NCBI RefSeq assembly: GCF_001428565.1
Contig: NZ_LMIA01000009.1
Coordinates: forward strand, 150,519-214,518
DNA: 64,000 nucleotides
Direction of reading: 5' to 3'
DNA from: Nocardioides sp. Root190
GTDB taxonomy: Bacteria > Actinomycetota > Actinomycetes > Propionibacteriales > Nocardioidaceae
This document shows, one piece after another, positions 17,361 through 25,804 of the stretch. Position numbers and translations under genes: made by a program. The notes below the pieces were generated by a model, which saw only the letters and a list, made by a program, of their open reading frames with translations, did no database searches and had not been told where the DNA came from. Positions within the stretch are counted from its first letter, which is position 1. Each line of letters begins with the position of its first letter.

Positions 17361-17990
17361 ATGGGGACGGTCGACGAGTTCGTCGCCGTGATGCGGCAGC
17401 TGCGGGCCGAGTGCCCGTGGAAGCAGGAGCAGACCCACCGCTCGCTCGTCCGGTACCTGCTGGAGGAGACCTACGAAGCGGTCGAGGCCGTCGACGGCGG
17501 CGAGGACACGGGGGACTGGTCCCACCTCGCCGAGGAGCTCGGCGACCTGCTGCTCCAGATCGTCTTCCACGCCGTGATCGCCGAGGAGCGCGGCGACTTC
17601 GACCTCGACACGGTCGCCCGCGGGATCACCGCGAAGATGCGCCGGCGCAACCCGCACGTCTTCGGCGGTGTCGGAGACGTCAGCGGTGATGGCGGAGTCG
17701 GCGGCGGCCTCGACGCGGCGGCCGTCAACGACCTCTGGCAGCGGGCCAAGGCTGCCGAGAAGGCCGAGCGCACCGACCGTCCGCTGGACGACGGCATCCC
17801 CGCGGCACTGCCCGCCCTGTTGTACGCCGACAAGGTGCTCGACCGGCTGGAGCGAGCCGGGCGACCGGCCGCACCCGATCCCGGCGCCGCGGACGTGGGG
17901 GAGCGGCTGCTGGCCCTGGTGGCCGAGGCCCGCGCGGCCGGTGTGGATCCCGAGCAGGCGTTGCGCGACGTCGTACGTGCGCGGTTGTGA
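17361..17990 (+). CDS. mazG: MazG nucleoside triphosphate pyrophosphohydrolase
   Basis: A 209-residue protein with one recognisable MazG domain (about 1-125). The metal-binding acidic motif is EETYEAVEAVD followed by EELGDLLLQIVFHAVIAEE, and RRNPHVFGG closes the domain. MazG hydrolyses (d)NTPs to NMPs and pyrophosphate and cleans damaged nucleotides from the pool. The second half (about 130-209) keeps only a weak helical remnant (LPALLYADKVLDRL), shorter than the two-domain E. coli protein of about 260 residues. Start ATG 17361 is 14 bp after the lipoprotein stop, with which it is probably co-transcribed. Confidence 0.9.
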   Translation: MGTVDEFVAVMRQLRAECPWKQEQTHRSLVRYLLEETYEAVEAVDGGEDTGDWSHLAEELGDLLLQIVFHAVIAEERGDFDLDTVARGITAKMRRRNPHVFGGVGDVSGDGGVGGGLDAAAVNDLWQRAKAAEKAERTDRPLDDGIPAALPALLYADKVLDRLERAGRPAAPDPGAADVGERLLALVAEARAAGVDPEQALRDVVRARL

Positions 17991-18018
17991 CCGTCGCGGG
18001 CTGATCGATCGGGCTGCG

Positions 18019-18141
18019 TTGGTCGAGGAGGTCGCGCAGCGACCGTCTCGAGACCTCTGGCCTCGGTGCAGGGACTGCTCCGGTGAGAGCGGGTGCGCGG
18101 GTTGCGGGCGTCTCGAGACGGTCGCGGGCGACCTCCTCGAC
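18019..18141. repeat. Pair of inverted REP-like elements
   Basis: A block at 18019-18055 beginning TTGGTCGAGGAGGTCGC and ending CGTCTCGAGACC recurs in inverse orientation at 18110-18141 (CTCGAGACGGTCGC ... GACCTCCTCGAC). Each block can fold on itself and the two can pair with each other. I recall similar GTCGAGGAG/CTCGAGAC palindromes from other intergenic regions of Nocardioides-type genomes. It lies between the convergent mazG and secreted-protein genes. Confidence 0.6.
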
Positions 18142-18195
18142 GTACGACCGCCGCTGCGCGGAAGCTCTCGATTGGTCACAAACCGCATGCCGAGG

Positions 18196-18239
18196 GCCCG
18201 AATTGTTGCGGTTTGGGACCAAACCGCAACAATTCGGGC
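18196..18239. terminator. Perfect 21-bp inverted repeat, probable bidirectional terminator
   Basis: Arms 18196-18216 and 18219-18239 are perfectly complementary around a 2-nt centre (GA). The core contains ATTGTTGCGGTTTGG, which is AT-richer than its surroundings. It lies between convergent genes, 12 bp before the stop of the minus-strand gene, which fits a bidirectional terminator. The exact symmetry also fits a mobile palindromic repeat. Confidence 0.6.
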
Positions 18240-18251
18240 GGACCAGGCAGG

Positions 18252-19562
18252 TCAGCGCGTCGGCGCCGCGATGCCCTCCAGCCGCACGGCCCGGCCGCTG
18301 GTCGTGACGACCACCTTGACGGTCCCCGAGTAGGCGGAGCTGAAGGTGGTGATCGCGATGACCCGCTTGGTCACCGAGCGGCTGGTGCGCAGCGACACGG
18401 TCTTGAGCAGGCGGCTGCCGGCGTAGACCCGCACCGTGCCGTGGGTCGTCCCGCCACTGGCGACGAGGGCGAGCTTGCGGGCACTGCGGACTTTGTAGGA
18501 CACCGAGGCGTTCTTGCGGGTCGTGGCCAGGACCCGGCCGCCGTACGCGCTGGAGGCCGAGACGAGGGACCAGCCCGAGGAGCGGGTGAGGGACTTCGCC
18601 GGGACGGGGACGGTCCAGTAGCGGCTCGCGCCGGTCGGGTCGACGTTGCCCGCCGGGTCGGTGGCCTTCGCGCGGAACAGGTGGGTGCCTGGCGCGAGGC
18701 CGGAGATCGCGTGCCGACCGGTCGCGCAGGTGCGGGCGCGGCTGTCCAGGGTGCAGGTCATCCGCGATCCCGACTCCGTGGAGCCGAGGGTGAAGACAGC
18801 CGATGACGAGGTCACGATCGAGCCGTTCGCCGGACCGCCGGAGATGCTCGTCCGCGGCGGGGTGGTGTCGCCCCCACCGGACCCGGCGGCTGCTGCGAAC
18901 AGGGGGACGTACGGCGTGACGTAGTACTTGTCGCCGCCGTGGCCGCCCACGTTGAACGCGATCTGGAGGTGGTCGCCCGACTGCGCGCGCGGGCAGGGAG
19001 CGTCGCCCTCACGTCGGGAGAGGCAGGTCGGCGCCTGGGTCGCCGTGCCCTTGAGCTCACGCGTCGCCCGGACGGGGAACTGGAACTCCAGGATCTGGCC
19101 CCGCTTGAGGCGGAACGGCTCGTCGCCCGCCCGGGTGATCGCCACGCCGCCGTTCACGCCGTTGAAGAAGTCCACGCCACCCGAGGTCAGGGTGCCGGGC
19201 GAGCCGGCGTTGTAGATGCCCCAGATGAAGGGCTCCTCGACGAACTCCACACCGGCGGGCGCCAGGACCTCCGGGATCGTCAGACCTACGTCGCTGCACG
19301 GCAGGCTGACCAGCCCGATGTAGCCGCGCAGGTAGAACTTCTCGCCGACCTTCGGCACCTGGCCGGTGGGCGAGCGCCATCCGGTCTGTGCGCTGAAGCC
19401 GACACCGGGGGTGCTCGTCGAGCAGTTGATGATCGTGTCGGAGTCGGAGTAGCCGTCCTGCCACTCGCTCTCGGCCGCGTGGGAGGGCGCGGCCGAGGCA
19501 CTGGCCAGGGCTGCGGTGGTGAGGAGTGTCGCCGCGAGCGCGGCAAGCCTGCTTCGTCGCAT
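18252..19562 (-). CDS. Secreted protein with Ig-like and shared C-terminal domain
   Basis: A 436-residue exported protein. Residues 1-28 are a signal peptide (cut near SHA-A). Residues about 30-225 form a domain I do not recognise with several Cys pairs. Residues about 240-320 are an Ig-like repeat of the type TCTLDSRARTC ... GLAPGTHLFRAKATDPAGNVDPT. Residues about 325-436 form a C-terminal beta domain ending RLEGIAAPTR. This last domain is shared, nearly line for line, with the neighbouring 592-residue protein. The ATG at 19562 follows GAAAGGAAC, giving a proper signal peptide; the frame upstream of it is not used. A cell-surface or extracellular role is likely; the ligand is unknown. Confidence 0.75.
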   Translation of the reverse strand: MRRSRLAALAATLLTTAALASASAAPSHAAESEWQDGYSDSDTIINCSTSTPGVGFSAQTGWRSPTGQVPKVGEKFYLRGYIGLVSLPCSDVGLTIPEVLAPAGVEFVEEPFIWGIYNAGSPGTLTSGGVDFFNGVNGGVAITRAGDEPFRLKRGQILEFQFPVRATRELKGTATQAPTCLSRREGDAPCPRAQSGDHLQIAFNVGGHGGDKYYVTPYVPLFAAAAGSGGGDTTPPRTSISGGPANGSIVTSSSAVFTLGSTESGSRMTCTLDSRARTCATGRHAISGLAPGTHLFRAKATDPAGNVDPTGASRYWTVPVPAKSLTRSSGWSLVSASSAYGGRVLATTRKNASVSYKVRSARKLALVASGGTTHGTVRVYAGSRLLKTVSLRTSRSVTKRVIAITTFSSAYSGTVKVVVTTSGRAVRLEGIAAPTR

Positions 19563-19599
19563 GGCTGTGGTGTTCCTTTCAGGGGAGGGAGGGGAGTGC

Positions 19600-21378
19600 T
19601 CAGCGCGTGGGCGCTGCAATGCCTTCGATGCGCACCGTGCGGCCCGTGGTGGCGACGACGATGCGGACCTTGCCGGTCCAGGCCTTGCTGAAGGCGGTGA
19701 TCGGGATGACTCGCTTCGTCACGGTCCTGCTGGTGCGCAGGGAGACGGTCTTGACCAGCCGACTGCCGACGTACACGCGGACGGAGCCGTGGCTGGTGCC
19801 GCCGCCGGCGACGAGGTGGATCTTGCGGGCGTTGCGGACGGTGAGCGTCAGCGACGCGTTCCTGCGGGTGCTGGTGAGCACCTTGCCGGCGTACGCGTTG
19901 GAGAGGTTGCTCAGGCTCCAGCCCGAGGACCGGACCAGGGACCGGGCCGGGACGGGCACCGTCCAGTAGCGGGCTGCTGCCGACGCGTCGGTGTTGCCCG
20001 CCACGTCGGTGGAGCGTGCCCGCAGGTCGTGCGTGCCCGGCGTGAGTCCGCTCAGCGTGAGCAGGCCGGGGACGCACGTCCGTGCCTTCGAGTCGAGGGT
20101 GCAGCTCGTCCGGGCGCCCGCCTCCGTGCTGGCGATCCGGAACGACGCGGAGGTGGACGTGAGCACGGAGCCGTTGGCCGGACCGCCGGTGAGAGTCGTG
20201 TCCGGTGCGGTCGTGTCGACCGTCCATGAGCGGGTCGCCGGGGTGGGGTCGACGTTGGCCGCGTTGTCCGTGGCGGTCACCGACAGGGTGTGCGCCCCTG
20301 GCGCGAGGTCGGCGATCGTGAGCGAGCGCCCCGGGCACGGGAGCGCGGCACCGTCGAGACGGCAGCTGAGTTCGACGCCAGCCTCGGACGCGGAGAGCTC
20401 GAAGGTCGCGGTGGTCGACGACGTCCTGCTGGCCTCGGCGGGCCCTCCGACGATCGAGGTGTCGGGAGCGATGCTGTCGACCTTCCAGTCCCAGCGCGAC
20501 GGTGTCGGGTCCGACCAGCCCCCCTTGCGGCCCCGGACGATGAACGTGTGCCAGCCCTCGCCGAGGTGGTCGAGGCGCACCGACCCCTCGGCCGTGCAGG
20601 CGATGCTCACCCCGTCGAGCGAGCAGTCGTACGACGTCGCGCTGTTCGTCGACCACGAGAAGGTGGCCGATCGCTCGCGCGAGATGTAGGCGGGCCTCTG
20701 CCAGAGCACGGTGTCGACTGCGGCGACCGAGACGATCGGTGCGTTGCTGAGGTTGCCGGACTCGTCCTGGGCGCGGACCTGGAACTCGTGGGTGCCCTCC
20801 GGCAGGGACCTGAGGGCCGGGGAGGAGCACGTCTCGTACGGCTGGCCGACGATGCGGCACTCCGAGAGCACGTGTCCCTGCGACTGCCAGGTGAAGGTGA
20901 AGCGGCCGTCGCTGTCCTGCTGGGCGTCGAGGTTCGTGACCGTCGGCGCCTGGGCGTCGCGGAACGAGGCGACGGGATGCTTCTCGACGCTCCCGAAGGC
21001 CGGCGACGCGAGGCCGCATTCCGTGCGCTCGTTGCGGACCCGCGTCTGGTCGCAGCCGGTCCAGCCTGCGAACTCCCAGGACGAGGGGGAGTAGACGGTC
21101 AGCGGACGCAGCCACACCCAGGCCTCGAACGGCTCCTCGTTGCGGATCCGCGGGCAGGTGAGGGCGACGCGGTGGTCCCGGTTGGCGGTCATGTCGCAGT
21201 TGATTGACGCGCCGTCCTCGAGCGACCCCTCGACGACCTGGATGTAGCCGGCACCCTTGATGCTGAGGGTGATGCCGACCTGGCCGGCGTCGGCCGGGGC
21301 GGCGACCACGAGGGGGACGACGCCCACTGCGGCGGCGAGGACACCGCCCGCGAGGCGGGCGAGCAGCCGGGGGCTCAT
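19600..21378 (-). CDS. Secreted multi-Ig-like protein, paralogue of downstream gene
   Basis: A 592-residue exported protein with signal peptide (about 1-32, cut near ADA). It carries about four Ig-like repeats built on the pattern F-x-C-x-LDG-x-x-x-x-C ... G-x-HT-x-x-V-x-A-x-D-x-AGN, as in SYDCSLDGVSIAC and SCRLDGAALPC, and then a C-terminal domain ending RIEGIAAPTR. Both the last repeat and the C-terminal domain match the next gene downstream, so the two are paralogues. Start ATG 21378 overlaps the stop of the GNAT-like gene (ATGA), so the three genes may form one transcript. Likely displayed or released outside the cell; ligand unknown. Confidence 0.75.
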   Translation of the reverse strand: MSPRLLARLAGGVLAAAVGVVPLVVAAPADAGQVGITLSIKGAGYIQVVEGSLEDGASINCDMTANRDHRVALTCPRIRNEEPFEAWVWLRPLTVYSPSSWEFAGWTGCDQTRVRNERTECGLASPAFGSVEKHPVASFRDAQAPTVTNLDAQQDSDGRFTFTWQSQGHVLSECRIVGQPYETCSSPALRSLPEGTHEFQVRAQDESGNLSNAPIVSVAAVDTVLWQRPAYISRERSATFSWSTNSATSYDCSLDGVSIACTAEGSVRLDHLGEGWHTFIVRGRKGGWSDPTPSRWDWKVDSIAPDTSIVGGPAEASRTSSTTATFELSASEAGVELSCRLDGAALPCPGRSLTIADLAPGAHTLSVTATDNAANVDPTPATRSWTVDTTAPDTTLTGGPANGSVLTSTSASFRIASTEAGARTSCTLDSKARTCVPGLLTLSGLTPGTHDLRARSTDVAGNTDASAAARYWTVPVPARSLVRSSGWSLSNLSNAYAGKVLTSTRRNASLTLTVRNARKIHLVAGGGTSHGSVRVYVGSRLVKTVSLRTSRTVTKRVIPITAFSKAWTGKVRIVVATTGRTVRIEGIAAPTR

Positions 21379-21896
21379 GCGCTCTCCTGCACGAGGTCGG
21401 GCAGCGCCAGCCACTCGGCCCAGCTCAGGTCCCGGCCGACGTAGCGGGGCTGGACCATGGGCCACGCCTCGGCGATCCAGCCGGGGACGAAGGCGTCGAG
21501 GCGCGCCTCGAGCGGGGTGCCGAGGAGGTCGTCGATGACCCACCACGAGATGTCGGCGTCGGCACCGACCTTGGCGGGCGGGTCGACGTACAGGCAGCCG
21601 AGCAGGACGGTCTCGCCGGTGTCGAAGAGCCCGTACAGGAAGGACTCGTGGGCCGCGATCTCTGCGGCGTGGTGGGCGAGGTCGTCGATGTCGGCCTCGC
21701 GGGTGAGCTGGACCGGCGGCCAGCCCCAGGCCTGTCCGTAGACGGACCAGAGCCGCTCACGTGAGCTGTGCACGGCGGGCAGGTCGAGGTCGACGTCCGC
21801 GGGGCCCATCGGGCGGAGGTGGTGGCGCTCGTCGAGAGCGACCCGGGTCGGGTGGGCCCAGTCCGCGGGCAGCCAGTGTCGGGGGTCGGTGGTCAT
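21375..21896 (-). CDS. GNAT-like acetyltransferase-fold protein
   Basis: A 173-residue protein whose order of elements suggests the GNAT fold: a strand HHLRPMGPADVDLDLPA, the central strands FLYGLFDTGETVLLGCLYV, and AKVGADADISWWV in the place of the fourth strand. The canonical acetyl-CoA loop (Q/R-x-x-G-x-G/A) is not obvious, so catalysis is unproven. The stop overlaps the start of the secreted Ig-like gene by four bases. Start ATG 21896. Confidence 0.6.
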   Translation of the reverse strand: MTTDPRHWLPADWAHPTRVALDERHHLRPMGPADVDLDLPAVHSSRERLWSVYGQAWGWPPVQLTREADIDDLAHHAAEIAAHESFLYGLFDTGETVLLGCLYVDPPAKVGADADISWWVIDDLLGTPLEARLDAFVPGWIAEAWPMVQPRYVGRDLSWAEWLALPDLVQESA

Positions 21897-21963
21897 GTGC
21901 CGACCCTGTCCGCGGGCGCTTGCGGGAGCCTTGGGGTTGGCTTGCGGACCGCTGTCCGGGGAC

Positions 21964-24804
21964 CTACCTGGCCAGGTCGAGCATCGCCCCGAGGCCCAGC
22001 TCGCGCCCGGTCGCCACGTCGTCGTCGTACGACGTCCCGCGGCTCGCGCGTGCCGTCACCTCGGCCTGTTCGATCAGTGTCTCGTCGGGCCGGTAGTAGC
22101 CGTAGACGTTGCCGCCGGTCCCGGCGCGCAGATGTCCGGCCGCACCGCGCAGGACGCCGACCCGGGCGAGGTCCCCGTCGGCGTCGAGCGACTCGATCAC
22201 CGCGAGCGCCTCGAGCAGGTAGGCCAGGTTGGCGTGGTCGCCGGTGTGCTGGCTGAGGGTGACGCCCTCGGCGACCTGGGTGCGGGCGCGGGCGAAGTCG
22301 CCGCGGGCGAGCGAGACCTGGATGGCGGTGAAGAGCGCGATGTACACCGCCAGTGGGTCGTGGCGACGGCGGCCGGCCTCGAGTGCCGTGTCGACCAGGC
22401 TGGCGGCGCGCACGCTGTCGCCGCGCAGCAGCTCGACGGTGCCGAGCCACACGTGGGACAGGGTCCACAGCCATTCGCCGCCGAGCCCCGCGACCTCGCA
22501 CAGCTCGATGGTCTCGGCGTTGACCCGGGCCGCGGTGGTGAGGTCGTCCTCGGCGAGGGCGACCAACCCGATCCCGCCGTAGGCGTAGGGGAGGCCCTCG
22601 GCGTCACCGATCGAGCGGGCGAGCTCGGAGCTGGCGATCCACGTGTCCCGGGCGAAGTCGAGGTCGCCCTGGGCGAAGGCCATCGCCGCGGACACGGCAC
22701 CGGCCCGGACCCGGACCAGGTCGTCGGTCGCGTGGGCGTGCACCGCCTCCATCAGCCGGCGTCCTTCGCGCAGCGCGCCCCGCACCCACCAGAACAGCCA
22801 GAGGTGCCAGCCGAGCCAGCCGCCGCGGTCGGCCTGCCCGGAAGCGATGGACCACTCCATCGCGGCGACCAGGTTGGCGTGCTCGAGCTCGATGACGGCC
22901 AGTGTCTCGACGGTGCCTGCGCCGCGCAGCGACGGCTCGTAGTGGGCGGCGAGATCGGCGAAGTGGCGCAGGTGGGCATCCCGTGCCGCCTGTTCGGCGG
23001 CCGGGGTGAGCCGGGTGAGGGCATACTGCGCGACCGGCTCGAGCAGCCGGAACCGCGGACCGCTCGCGCCACCCGGCTCGGCGACGACGAGCGACTGCTC
23101 GACGAGGGCGTCGACCAGGGCCAGCGCGTTGGTGGCACCGTCGAGGTCGGCGAGTACGGCGGCCGCGGCATCGATCGTGAAGCCGCCGACGAAGACCGCG
23201 AGCCGGGGGAAGGCCGCCTGCTCGGCGGGGGACAGGAGCTCGAAGCTCCAGTCGATCGCGGCCCGCATGGTGCGCTGTCGTGGCGGCAGGTCGCGCGCGC
23301 CCTCGGCTGCCATCACCTCGTCGAGCCTGGCGAGGATCGCGGCCGGGGTGAGCAGCCGGGTCCGGGCGGCGGCCAGCTCGATCGCCAGCGGGATGCCGCC
23401 GAGGCGGTGGCAGAGCAGGCCGACGTCGGGGTCGTCCGCGCTGATCGGGGAGCGGGGGGCGACGGCTGCAGCGCGGGTGGCGAACAGCTGCGCCGCAGCC
23501 GAGGCATCCAGCGGGGTGAGCGGGAAGAGCACCTCGCCGCGGACGCGCAGCGGGATCCGGCTGGTGACCAGGATCCGCAGTCCGGGACAGGCGGCGGCCA
23601 GGGTCGCGACCTCGGGCCAGGCGTCGATGAGGTGCTCGGCGTTGTCGAGGAGGAGGAGCTGGTCGCGGTCGCGGAGCAGGTCCAGCAGGGCGGCGAACGG
23701 GTCCCCGCCCTCGGCGACACCGACGGCCCGCGCGATCGCCGGGATCACGGCGGACTGGTCGCGCAGCGGCGCCAGCGGCACCAGCGTGGCGCCGTCGACG
23801 AACAGCGGATCGGCTGCGGTCGCGACCGCCAGCGAGAGCCGGGTCTTGCCGCACCCGCCCACGCCGGTCACGGTGACCAGGCGCGAGGTCGGTGCCCGCA
23901 GCAGGTCGACGAGGTAGTCGATGTCGCGCTCGCGCCCGATCAGCTCGCCCAGCAGGTCGGTGGAGGGGACCGTGGAGCGTCGTGGCTCAGGCACGCGTGG
24001 GGTGGCCACAGCCGACGCGGTGGTCGGGCGGAGCGCGGGGTCCTGCTCGAGGATCTGCTGGTGCAGCCGCTGCACCGCTGGCGCCGGGTCGACGCCGAGC
24101 TCCTCGACGAGCTGGGTGCGCAGGGCGTCGTACTCGCCCAGGGCGTCGGCCTGTCGGCCGGCCAGGTAGAGCGCGCGCATCAGCTGGCCGCGCACGGACT
24201 CCCGCAGCGGGTGCTGGGTCGCGAGCTCCTGCAGCCGGGTGACGGCCGCCGCGGGGCGGCCGAGGCGGAGGTCGAGCTCGGCGGCGAGCTCCTCTCCGGT
24301 CAGCCGCAGCCCCTGGAGGCGCATCGCCTCGGCCCGTGCGAAGGGTTGGGGGACGTCGGCGAGTGGCTCGCCGCGCCACCACCCGAGCGCGGTGCTCAGG
24401 TGCTGCTCGGCGGTGGTGACGTCGCCGGCCGCGAGCGTGGTGCGCGCGAGGTCGATCCCGCTGGCCAGGTGGGTGACGTCGAGGACGTCGCCGGTGATCT
24501 CGAGCCGGTAGCCGGGCGGGGCGGTGACGATCTCGGCCGGTACGTCGGCCTCCCGCAGGCGGGAGCGGAGCCGGGAGATGACGGCCTGCAGGTTGGCCAG
24601 CGTGCCGCCGCGACCGGTCTCGCCCCAGACCCGGTCGAGCAGGGTGTCGGTGGACACGACCCGGCCGGCGTCCACGGCGAGGGCGGCGAGGGTCTCGCGG
24701 TGCCGTGGCGAGCCGATGTCGACCGAGCGACCGCCGGGGTCGAGGACCTCGATCGGTCCGAGCAGCCGGAGGGACGCCTGGCTGCTGGTGGTGGCGTCGG
24801 ACAC
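21964..24804 (-). CDS. SARP-family regulator with BTAD, NTPase and TPR regions
   Basis: A 946-residue transcriptional activator of the AfsR/large-SARP type. Residues about 10-90 are an OmpR-like winged helix (RHRETLAALAVDAGRVVS). Residues 95-245 are the BTAD domain. An NTPase domain starts near 300 with Walker A GVGGCGKTRL, Walker B-like LLLLDNAEHL and the sensor LVTSRIPLRV. The remaining about 400 residues are TPR-like helices. Such proteins activate secondary-metabolite or stress genes after nucleotide-dependent switching. No biosynthetic cluster is adjacent, so the target is unknown. The GTG at 24804 is preceded at 7 nt by TAACCT, whose TAA is also the stop of the upstream hydrolase, suggesting a leaderless start. 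Confidence 0.85.
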   Translation of the reverse strand: MSDATTSSQASLRLLGPIEVLDPGGRSVDIGSPRHRETLAALAVDAGRVVSTDTLLDRVWGETGRGGTLANLQAVISRLRSRLREADVPAEIVTAPPGYRLEITGDVLDVTHLASGIDLARTTLAAGDVTTAEQHLSTALGWWRGEPLADVPQPFARAEAMRLQGLRLTGEELAAELDLRLGRPAAAVTRLQELATQHPLRESVRGQLMRALYLAGRQADALGEYDALRTQLVEELGVDPAPAVQRLHQQILEQDPALRPTTASAVATPRVPEPRRSTVPSTDLLGELIGRERDIDYLVDLLRAPTSRLVTVTGVGGCGKTRLSLAVATAADPLFVDGATLVPLAPLRDQSAVIPAIARAVGVAEGGDPFAALLDLLRDRDQLLLLDNAEHLIDAWPEVATLAAACPGLRILVTSRIPLRVRGEVLFPLTPLDASAAAQLFATRAAAVAPRSPISADDPDVGLLCHRLGGIPLAIELAAARTRLLTPAAILARLDEVMAAEGARDLPPRQRTMRAAIDWSFELLSPAEQAAFPRLAVFVGGFTIDAAAAVLADLDGATNALALVDALVEQSLVVAEPGGASGPRFRLLEPVAQYALTRLTPAAEQAARDAHLRHFADLAAHYEPSLRGAGTVETLAVIELEHANLVAAMEWSIASGQADRGGWLGWHLWLFWWVRGALREGRRLMEAVHAHATDDLVRVRAGAVSAAMAFAQGDLDFARDTWIASSELARSIGDAEGLPYAYGGIGLVALAEDDLTTAARVNAETIELCEVAGLGGEWLWTLSHVWLGTVELLRGDSVRAASLVDTALEAGRRRHDPLAVYIALFTAIQVSLARGDFARARTQVAEGVTLSQHTGDHANLAYLLEALAVIESLDADGDLARVGVLRGAAGHLRAGTGGNVYGYYRPDETLIEQAEVTARASRGTSYDDDVATGRELGLGAMLDLAR

Positions 24805-24814
24805 CCGCCCAAGG

Positions 24815-25591
24815 TTAGTGGTGCGGGTTCCCCATCGTGGCGAGAACCTGTGGCCAGCACGCCTCGCCCAGCCGCCGGTCGGCGATCTCGGTGCCGCCGC
24901 GCTGCATCCGCACGCCGCCGCTGACCACCGGCTCACCGGGCAGGACCGTGCGGTGGCCGGCCTCCGCATCGGTGACGATGGTGGTGACCAGCCCTGCCGT
25001 CGTACGACGTGCACTGATCGCGCGCGCATGGTCGAGCGCTGGCCACACCCGGTCGTCACCACCCGCGACGAGCAGGAGGTCGTTGATCCGCTCGACGGGG
25101 ATGGTCGCGTCCGGCACGAGGTCGGCGAACCGCTCGCGGGAGCGTGCGTAGAGGTCGCGGAAGGCGGGCGGTTCCTCGGCGGCCACCCAGGTCTCGTCGA
25201 AGGGCACGAACGGCAGGGGCGTCCCGTCGAGGGTCCAGTGCGACGTCACCCGGCCCCCGCCGGTCACGCCCGCCCAGACCAGGTCGGAGGGGGCGAAGGC
25301 GACCACGGCGTCGACGTCGTCGGAGTGGGCGCCGGTCAGCAGGGCGGCCTCGGCGCCGAAGGACGTGCCGACCACGACCACGCGATCGCAACGGCGCTTC
25401 AGGTCGGCGACCCGCTCGAGGAAGCCCTCCAGCGGGATCTCCCACGGCCCGGCGTGTTGCCCCGGTCCGCCGAACCAGCGCATCGACTCCGCGACCACGC
25501 CCGCTGCGGTGAGGACCTCGACGCGGGCCTCGTCGACCCGGCCGCTCGAACCGGCGAGCACGAGGGCGCCGGTACGGCCAGAGGCGGCCAT
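24815..25591 (-). CDS. Alpha/beta-hydrolase (BAAT/dienelactone-hydrolase-like)
   Basis: A 258-residue alpha/beta hydrolase. The nucleophile elbow is GTSFGAEAAL, with Ser near residue 77. VAGGDDRVWPAL holds the probable acid (Asp) and AGHRTVLPGE the catalytic His. The overall pattern, with an N-terminal ALVLAGSSGRVD, resembles the bile-acid acyltransferase/acyl-CoA thioesterase C-terminal hydrolase group. Substrate unknown. It overlaps the preceding small gene by one base (TGATG) and ends 10 bp before the SARP start, so the three minus-strand genes lie tightly together. Confidence 0.75.
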   Translation of the reverse strand: MAASGRTGALVLAGSSGRVDEARVEVLTAAGVVAESMRWFGGPGQHAGPWEIPLEGFLERVADLKRRCDRVVVVGTSFGAEAALLTGAHSDDVDAVVAFAPSDLVWAGVTGGGRVTSHWTLDGTPLPFVPFDETWVAAEEPPAFRDLYARSRERFADLVPDATIPVERINDLLLVAGGDDRVWPALDHARAISARRTTAGLVTTIVTDAEAGHRTVLPGEPVVSGGVRMQRGGTEIADRRLGEACWPQVLATMGNPHH

Positions 25592-25773
25592 CAGCGATGC
25601 CCCTGCGGGAGCTCGTCGCGGCCGAGCACGACCCGGTCCATCTCCTCGCCGCCGTCACAGGTGAGCAGCCCGACGGTGACCCGGTCCCCGCTCTCCGCGA
25701 GGACGGTCCAGTGACCCCCGGACGCGATCCAGCGATCGAGGATCGCGCGCGTCGCGCCGTCGTCGGCTGGCAC
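25591..25773 (-). CDS. Small protein upstream of the hydrolase
   Basis: A 60-residue soluble protein that reads as one compact beta-type unit: ILDRWIASGGHWTVLAESGDRVTVGLLTCDGGEEMDRVV. It matches no family I recognise. Support comes from the one-base overlap with the hydrolase gene and from a TAGGGT box (25785-25780) 6 nt before the GTG start. GAGGA is also present but lies too close to the start for a good Shine-Dalgarno. Co-expression with the hydrolase is likely. Confidence 0.65.
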   Translation of the reverse strand: MPADDGATRAILDRWIASGGHWTVLAESGDRVTVGLLTCDGGEEMDRVVLGRDELPQGHR

Positions 25774-25804
25774 GTCCTCACCCTAGGCGAGGCACACTCG
25801 AAGC

